A stretch of DNA of 64,000 bases. Source: an uncultured delta proteobacterium (GTDB taxonomy: Bacteria; Desulfobacterota; Desulfovibrionia; Desulfovibrionales; Desulfovibrionaceae). Every line of letters starts with the position of its first letter. The first letter of the stretch is position 1. The notes below the pieces were generated by a model, which was given only the letters and a program-made list of their open reading frames with translations, made no database searches and had not been told where the DNA came from. The translations under genes and the position numbers were made by a program. Below, piece after piece: positions 59,343-64,000 of this stretch. Location: positions 1,262,970-1,326,969 of the forward strand of contig LT599018.1 in assembly GCA_900079685.1 (NCBI GenBank), written 5' to 3'.

Positions 59343-59861
59343 TTATTGAGGATTCAGGGCGCGCCGCATGGCGACCCGGTGCTCCATGCCGCGCGCCCGC
59401 TCTTCCAGCAGGGCGTGTTTTAGAACAGGCGGCGCGCTTCCTTCCGGCAAAACGGAAAACCCGATCCGGGTGTAAAAAGGCATATTCCACGGCACGTGGC
59501 TGAAAGTCGTCAAGTACAGCGCGCCGTGCCCTTCCGCCGCCGCGCGTTGGGCCACGGCTTCCATCAGACGCCTGCCCAGGCCTTTTCCGGCGTGCTCCGG
59601 CACAACGTCCGCCTCGCCCACCAGGGCTATCCCTTCTTCTATTTGCAGAAGCGCAAACCCCACAACAACGCCTCCCCCGTCCACGGCCACCCAGAGATGC
59701 CCAGCCGCAACCGCCGCCAGCAGCATGGGCAGGGGTACGCTGTCGCCCCGGATGGATTCCGGAATGCTCCCCGGCGGGAACACCGTGGCGGCGGCCTGCT
59801 CCACGGCGGCGAGATACGGCGCGTGCTCCGGCAATGCCGGGATGATGGAATAACCGTCCAT
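59343..59861 (-). CDS. GNAT-family N-acetyltransferase
   Basis: 172 residues. The acetyl-CoA site GEADVVPEHAGKGLGRRLMEAVAQRA and the C-terminal NMPFYTRIGFSVLPEG are standard. ATG 59861 has AAGGAG nine bases upstream; an in-frame ATG at 59894 is less likely. Substrate unknown. Converges with the MBL gene. Confidence 0.86.
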   Translation of the reverse strand: MDGYSIIPALPEHAPYLAAVEQAAATVFPPGSIPESIRGDSVPLPMLLAAVAAGHLWVAVDGGGVVVGFALLQIEEGIALVGEADVVPEHAGKGLGRRLMEAVAQRAAAEGHGALYLTTFSHVPWNMPFYTRIGFSVLPEGSAPPVLKHALLEERARGMEHRVAMRRALNPQ

Positions 59862-60009
59862 AAGCGGGATCTCCTTGCCCCAAGAGTACGGCATGGCGGG
59901 CTAAAATGAAAGACGCCCGCTCTTGGTGCCGGGCCGCTCCCCCTCATTGCGGATTTTTTCCGCTGGTGCTAGGTTTACAAGTACTGCAAACGCTTTCAAG
60001 GAGCCGTCC

Positions 60010-60975
60010 ATGTCCCAACTTGCCATTTCCTATGACGACATCGTCGCCGCCCACGAACGGATACGGTACGTGGCGCACCGCACGCCCGTGTTTACCTCGA
60101 CCACGGCCAATGAACTGGCCGGGGCGGAACTGTTCTTCAAATGCGACAATTTCCAGCGCATGGGCGCGTTCAAATTCCGAGGGGCCTACAACGCCTTGTC
60201 CCAGTTCAGCCCGGAACAGCGCAAACGCGGCGTGGTCGCGTTTTCCTCCGGCAACCACGCCCAGGCCGTGGCGCTCTCCGCCAAGCTTTTGCGCATCCCG
60301 GCCACCATCATCATGCCGGAAGACGCCCCGGCGGCCAAGGTCGCGGCCACAAAAGGCTACGGCGCGGAGGTTGTCTTCTACAACCGCTATACCCAGGACC
60401 GGCTGGCCATCGGCAAAAAAATGGCGGAGGAGCGCGGCGTCACCCTTATCCCGCCGTACGACCATCCGCACGTCATGGCGGGCCAGGGCACGGCGGCCAA
60501 GGAGCTGTTCGAGGAAGCCGGGCCGCTGGACGTTCTGCTCGTGCCGCTCGGCGGCGGGGGGCTTCTTTCCGGCTCGGCCGTGGCGGCCAAAGCCCTGAAG
60601 CCGGATTGCGCCGTTTTCGGCGTGGAGCCGGAAGCCGGAAACGACGGCCAGCAAAGCTTCCGTTCCGGGAAGATCGTCAAAATAGACACGCCCAGAACCA
60701 TTGCCGACGGCGCGCAAACGCAGTTCCTGGGCGACTGCACCTTCCCGGTCATCCGCGAGCATGTCGAGGACATCCTGACCGCCACGGACGCGGAACTCAT
60801 GGAAACCATGCGGTTCTTCGCCGCGCGGATGAAAATGGTCGTGGAACCCACGGGCTGCCTCGGCGCCGCCGTCGCGCTGACGAAAAAGGGCCTGTTCGCC
60901 GGAAAACGCGTGGGCGTCATCCTTTCCGGCGGCAACGTGGATATCGCCACATACGCGGACTTCCTGACGGCCTGA
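60010..60975 (+). CDS. Threonine ammonia-lyase / serine racemase-type PLP enzyme
   Basis: 321 residues. PLP lysine in GAFKFRGAYNALSQF, SSGNHAQAVALSA binding the substrate carboxylate, and LVPLGGGGLLSGSAVA binding the phosphate. The short length (no ACT regulatory domain) fits catabolic threonine dehydratase or serine racemase. It deaminates threonine or serine to 2-oxobutyrate or pyruvate. Along with sdaA downstream it points to amino acid fermentation. ATG 60010 chosen because the conserved start follows it. Confidence 0.88.
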   Translation: MSQLAISYDDIVAAHERIRYVAHRTPVFTSTTANELAGAELFFKCDNFQRMGAFKFRGAYNALSQFSPEQRKRGVVAFSSGNHAQAVALSAKLLRIPATIIMPEDAPAAKVAATKGYGAEVVFYNRYTQDRLAIGKKMAEERGVTLIPPYDHPHVMAGQGTAAKELFEEAGPLDVLLVPLGGGGLLSGSAVAAKALKPDCAVFGVEPEAGNDGQQSFRSGKIVKIDTPRTIADGAQTQFLGDCTFPVIREHVEDILTATDAELMETMRFFAARMKMVVEPTGCLGAAVALTKKGLFAGKRVGVILSGGNVDIATYADFLTA

Positions 60976-60997
60976 CCGGCACTTACCCCACGGATAA

Positions 60998-61028
60998 AAC
61001 GGGCGGGCTGTTCCACAGCCCGCCCGTT
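60998..61028. terminator. Terminator between threonine dehydratase and the CBS gene
   Basis: Perfect 14-bp arms (60998-61011 and 61015-61028), 3-nt loop, AAAA before and a pyrimidine-rich TTCTCTTTC after. Works for both converging genes. Confidence 0.82.
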
Positions 61029-61053
61029 CTCTTTCGCATCGCGCGGCCAGGAG

Positions 61054-61512
61054 TTATGGTTCTTGCTCCACAAGGGTCCGCAAAATATCTTCCTTGCCGA
61101 TAATGCCGACAAGGCGTCCATCCTCGACCACCGGCAGCGAGTAGTACTTGGCCTTGACCATAAGGCTCGCCAAATCCTCAAGCGGCATATCCGGCGCCGC
61201 CGTGACCGGTTTGGGCGTCATGGCTTCTTCCACGACGAGCGCGCTCATCTTTTTAAAGGCCTCCTCGGCTTTGCTCCAGCCGGGCAACGGAATGAACCCG
61301 TCCAGCAACGTGAAGACCGAGGGCACGTGCAGCCGCTGCTGCTGGGCAACCAGATCGCTCTGGCAGATGACGCCCACCAGGCGGCCCGCATCGTCAACAA
61401 CCGGCAGGCCGTTGAACTTCTTCTCCAAAAGGACCTTGACGGCTTCGGCGATGGACGCTTTGGGGCTGATCGTCACCGGGTTGGGAGTCATGATGTCGCG
61501 GGCTTGTCGCAT
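61054..61512 (-). CDS. CBS-domain-pair protein
   Basis: 152 residues with two CBS motifs: ARDIMTPNPVTISPKASIAEAVKVLLEKKFNGLPVVDDAGRLVGVICQSDLV, and VEEAMTPKPVTAAPDMPLEDLASLMVKAKYYSLPVVEDGRLVGIIGKEDIL. Such stand-alone pairs bind adenine nucleotides and regulate partners. ATG 61512 with GGAGG upstream. Confidence 0.93.
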   Translation of the reverse strand: MRQARDIMTPNPVTISPKASIAEAVKVLLEKKFNGLPVVDDAGRLVGVICQSDLVAQQQRLHVPSVFTLLDGFIPLPGWSKAEEAFKKMSALVVEEAMTPKPVTAAPDMPLEDLASLMVKAKYYSLPVVEDGRLVGIIGKEDILRTLVEQEP

Positions 61513-61686
61513 ACCGCCTCCTTGGGTTGTGTCCTGCCGGGGCACCCCGGCATCGCGCGGCCTGGCGCGGAAAACAATACGCCATGCTTGAGTAATAGCC
61601 TGTTCTCCACCAAACCGTCAAATGCGGCGCGTTAGTTTTTGATGATCTTCTTGACCTTCCCCGTACCCACCCCTACTATACATGCA

Positions 61687-61740
61687 GGCAGGGACGACCC
61701 TGCCCCTTCAGTCGAAGGCCAATCCATGGGGACGACCCCG
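61687..61740 (+). ncRNA. Guanidine-II riboswitch (mini-ykkC)
   Basis: Two short stem-loops, each with the diagnostic ACGA tetraloop: first stem 61687-61693 with 61698-61704 (GGCAGGG/CCCTGCC, loop 61694-61697), second stem GGGG 61728-61731 with CCCC 61736-61739 (loop 61732-61735). Both have the G-stem/ACGR/C-stem form of mini-ykkC. The ribosome site GGAGG (61748-61752) and ATG 61758 of a gdx/sugE gene follow at once, the classic target. Guanidine binding in the loops would stabilise the hairpins and free the ribosome site. Confidence 0.9.
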
Positions 61741-61757
61741 AAATACCGGAGGTTCTT

Positions 61758-62072
61758 ATGAGTTGGCTCATTTTATTTCTTGCGGGGCTTCTTGAAACGG
61801 TCTGGGCAACGGGCCTCAAGTACAGCCACGGTTTTTCCAAACCCTTGCCGACCGCCGGCACGCTTGTCGCCATGGCGGCCAGTTTCTAGCTGCTTTCCCT
61901 GGCCATGAAGGAACTGCCGCTCGGCACGGCCTATGCGATCTGGACCGGCATCGGCGCCGTGGGGTCGGTGATCCTCGGGATCATCCTGTTCCAGGACCCG
62001 CTCACCCTGCCCCGCCTTTTCTGCGTGGGGCTGATCGTGGCGGGCCTTGTCGGGTTGAAGGTCGTTTCCTAG
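61758..62072 (+). pseudogene. gdx: Guanidinium exporter Gdx (SugE, SMR family) with in-frame TAG
   Basis: One frame from ATG 61758 to TAG 62070-62072 encodes 104 residues of a full-length SMR protein except for an amber codon at codon 44 (61887-61889). Before it stands SWLILFLAGLLETVWATGLKYSHGF with the essential Glu13; after it LLSLAMKELPLGTAYAIWTGIGAVG and the rest of helices 2 to 4. The frame and sequence are otherwise intact. Homologues have Ala, Tyr or similar at position 44, so one base change (for example TAC or TAT to TAG) explains it. It is either a fresh pseudogene, a sequencing error, or a recoded amber. The upstream guanidine-II riboswitch supports the Gdx assignment rather than Emr-type drug export. 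Confidence 0.9.
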
Positions 62073-62110
62073 ACAAAGACCGCACGCGACGTAAACCCTG
62101 CCTCAAAAAT

Positions 62111-62152
62111 GAAGCGCCTGCGGATGGAATCAGCAGGCGCTTCGTGCTTTTT
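62111..62152 (+). terminator. Terminator after gdx
   Basis: 11-bp arms (62111-62121 and 62133-62143), 11-nt loop, then GTGCTTTTTC. Confidence 0.85.
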
Positions 62153-62190
62153 CGCCCCACCCTATCACGGATAAGGAGGGATGGGGGTCT

Positions 62191-62237
62191 GGGGGAAGGG
62201 AACCTCAAGGGGCGTGCCCTTTGTGTTCCCCTTCCCC
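62191..62237 (-). terminator. Stem-loop downstream of sdaA
   Basis: Long arms GGGGGAAGGGAAC against GTTCCCCTTCCCCC with one bulge, plus an inner AAGGG/CCCTT stem. Just beyond the sdaA stop (62244) on the minus strand. Confidence 0.6.
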
Positions 62238-62243
62238 CGCTTC

Positions 62244-63620
62244 CTAGCATTCCGGCAAACTCACGGCCAGGCCGCCGAGGCTGGTTTCCTTATACTTGGC
62301 GTTCATGTCGCGGCCGGTTTCGGCCATGGCCCGCAAGGTCACGTCCAGGGTTACCCGGTGGCGCTCCACGTCTTCCATGGATGCCACGAGAAAGGCGTTG
62401 TAGGCTTTGAGCGCGCCCATGGCATTGCGCTCGATGCAGGGAATCTGCACATACCCGCCCACCGGGTCGCAGGTCAGGCCGAGATGGTGCTCCAGCGCGA
62501 TCTCCGCCGCGTTCAGGATGATGCGCGGGGAGAACCCCTTGGCCTGGGCCAGCATGGCGGCGGCCATGGCGGACGCGACCCCGACTTCTCCCTGGCAGCC
62601 CACTTCCGCCCCGGCAATGCCCGCGTTGTGCTTGGCAAGGAACCCCACGGCCGCGGCTGCCAGCATGCCGCTATGCACGGCCTCCGGCCCGAGGCCGAAA
62701 TACCCTTCGAGCATGGTCAGGACAGCCGGTAAAACCCCGGCGGCGCCGCAGGTCGGGGCGGTCACGATGATGCCGCCGGCGGCGTTTTCCTCAGCCACGG
62801 CAAAGGCGTAGGCGTTGAGCAGCCCCAGAAAGCGGTTCAAGGGATCGTCCTGCATGTCCGCCCTGCCCGCGAGATGCGCGGCTTTGCGGTACACGCCCAG
62901 GCTCCCGGGCAGCATGCCGGTGACGGAACTCCCGCGCGAGACGGACCGGCGCATGATATCCACAATGCCGTCCAACCGCCCGTAAATATCCGCCGGTTTC
63001 GCTCCGGTGAGAGCCATTTCGTTCCGGAGCACCAGATGGGGAATGCTGATGCCGTTCTCGTTCGCGAGGCGCTGCAACTCGACGCCGGAGGCGTAGGGAT
63101 ACGGCACGGCGCCCCGCTCCGGGGGCGTCCAGCCTTCCCACTGAAGGAAGCCGCCGCCCACGGAATAGTAGGTTTTGGCGTGCAGCACCGCGCCGTCCGC
63201 GCCGCGCAATTCGCACACCAGGGTGTTGCTGTAGGGGTAAAGGTGCTCGATACTGTCGTTGATGACGGATTCCGGCCCCGGCGTGAACCGGAAGGGACCC
63301 GCGCTGATGGTCCGTTCTTCTTCCGGAAGGTCGAAGACGCCGGATGGGAGCGTTCCGGGGCAGGCGGCCGGTTCAAAACCCAGAAGGCCGGTGATTACGG
63401 CCTTGTGGGTCCCGTGGCCGAAGCCCGTCGCGCTGAGCGAACCGAACAGCCGCACGGCCAGACTCTTCGCCTCGCGCAAAACGCCGTCCGGCAGGGACGA
63501 GAGCTCTTTGCGGAAATCCAACCCCGCTGCCATGGGCGCGATGGTATGCGAGCTTGATGGGCCGGGACCGGCCTTGAACAATTCAAAAATCGAAGTGGTT
63601 ATGGAAGAAACCGCCGTCAT
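62244..63620 (-). CDS. sdaA: L-serine ammonia-lyase, iron-sulfur dependent
   Basis: 458 residues, single-chain SdaA. N-terminal part [24 protein letters not shown] is the typical SDH beta start; the C-terminal catalytic part has [38 protein letters not shown] and [25 protein letters not shown], whose three cysteines hold the 4Fe-4S cluster. It deaminates L-serine to pyruvate. Its minus-strand start at 63620 lies 250 bp from the divergent unidentified gene. Confidence 0.95.
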   Translation of the reverse strand: MTAVSSITTSIFELFKAGPGPSSSHTIAPMAAGLDFRKELSSLPDGVLREAKSLAVRLFGSLSATGFGHGTHKAVITGLLGFEPAACPGTLPSGVFDLPEEERTISAGPFRFTPGPESVINDSIEHLYPYSNTLVCELRGADGAVLHAKTYYSVGGGFLQWEGWTPPERGAVPYPYASGVELQRLANENGISIPHLVLRNEMALTGAKPADIYGRLDGIVDIMRRSVSRGSSVTGMLPGSLGVYRKAAHLAGRADMQDDPLNRFLGLLNAYAFAVAEENAAGGIIVTAPTCGAAGVLPAVLTMLEGYFGLGPEAVHSGMLAAAAVGFLAKHNAGIAGAEVGCQGEVGVASAMAAAMLAQAKGFSPRIILNAAEIALEHHLGLTCDPVGGYVQIPCIERNAMGALKAYNAFLVASMEDVERHRVTLDVTLRAMAETGRDMNAKYKETSLGGLAVSLPEC

Positions 63621-63871
63621 GCCGGGTGCACCGCCTGGGGATTATTTGCCGTGGGAACGGCAGGTTGTCAGTGCATAGCATAGTACCGGCAACGGTCAAG
63701 GGGGAAAAGGCGACGGCCCATTGTAGCGTGATACCGCGTGAGGCGCTCCGGACGCGAGACAATAATGCCTTGCCTCTGGTATTACCCCGGCCTTTTTGAT
63801 ACGGTACGCGATACATTTCCATCATCCCGCAGACAACGGCGCGGACGCGCTGTTTTCAAGGAGCGAACCAC

Positions 63872-64000
63872 ATGGCGAAAAAAACAAAACCCGGGGCCGC
63901 ATCCGCTGCCGTTTCCCCCGCCGCGTCCTCGGACGGATTCGTGGTGGATACCGCCATCCCCACCCTCGGTCCCGCGAAAATACCCTCGCCCCTTTCCTAT
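63872..64000 (+). CDS. Unidentified gene, N-terminal 43 codons only
   Basis: AAGGAG lies nine bases before ATG 63872, and the frame is open to the window end. The start is basic (MAKKTKPGAASAAVSP), then DGFVVDTAIPTLGPAKIPSPLSY. Too little is present to name it; the start and ribosome binding site make it a real gene. Confidence 0.6.
   Translation, partial: MAKKTKPGAASAAVSPAASSDGFVVDTAIPTLGPAKIPSPLSY

Overview
The window is a GC-rich (roughly 60 percent), densely packed bacterial chromosome segment with short intergenic gaps and many ATGA-type overlaps. It most resembles a Desulfovibrionaceae-type sulfate- or sulfite-reducing deltaproteobacterium (Desulfovibrio/Bilophila-like). The evidence is an Ahb-type siroheme decarboxylase subunit next to hemL and cobalamin genes, an F0 ATP synthase cluster separate from F1, three TRAP systems, a DsrE-like protein and a Rex regulator. 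I see no rRNA, tRNA, insertion sequence, prophage or CRISPR array.

Layout. 1-6.6 kb: the end of a ThDP enzyme, a GntR/FadR regulator, an acidic low-complexity protein with a type I-secretion-adhesin-like N terminus, and a TRAP operon (dctP-dctQ-dctM, minus strand). 7-12.7 kb: an EamA exporter and a complete livKHMGF ABC transporter. 12.7-25.7 kb: a catabolic island with a second TRAP system, a LarA-like protein, a D-2-hydroxyacid dehydrogenase, a DRE-TIM aldolase/lyase, a second GntR/FadR regulator, a DsrE protein, a third TRAP system, a C45 acyltransferase/hydrolase and a VOC protein. Its 435-bp leader carries four copies of a FadR-family operator. 25.7-30.7 kb (minus): rsmA, an EF-G paralogue and two unrecognised genes. 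30.9-38.1 kb: a lipase-like protein, a DUF2079 membrane protein, atpZ-atpI-atpB-atpE, rex, a SAM hydrolase and cobS. 38.2-41.4 kb (minus): a GNAT protein, two paralogous lipoproteins and a family 9 glycosyltransferase, followed by a repeat element. 41.8-46.6 kb: trmL, cobD, an FAD oxidoreductase, a hypothetical gene and trmFO. 46.6-53.5 kb: a DUF2179 protein and a QueG-like Fe-S protein (minus), then ahbB-hemL-cbiG-cobJ (plus), then cobM-lysE (minus). 53.6-61.5 kb: an SDR, a U32 peptidase, pyrK-pyrD-MBL hydrolase, GNAT, threonine dehydratase and a CBS protein. 61.6-64 kb: a guanidine-II riboswitch before a gdx/sugE gene broken by an in-frame TAG, then sdaA and the start of an unidentified gene.

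Together the genes suggest an anaerobe that lives on organic and amino acids: sodium-coupled TRAP uptake, BCAA uptake, 2-hydroxyacid interconversion, serine and threonine deamination, and tetrapyrrole/B12 synthesis. Strong, often perfect inverted repeats punctuate the operons. All four solute-binding-protein genes are followed by a stem-loop before the permease genes.

The items most worth checking are the riboswitch with the amber-interrupted guanidinium exporter, the four-operator control region at 12.87-13.12 kb, and the 2-hydroxyacid/TRAP/C45 island, whose substrate I cannot name.
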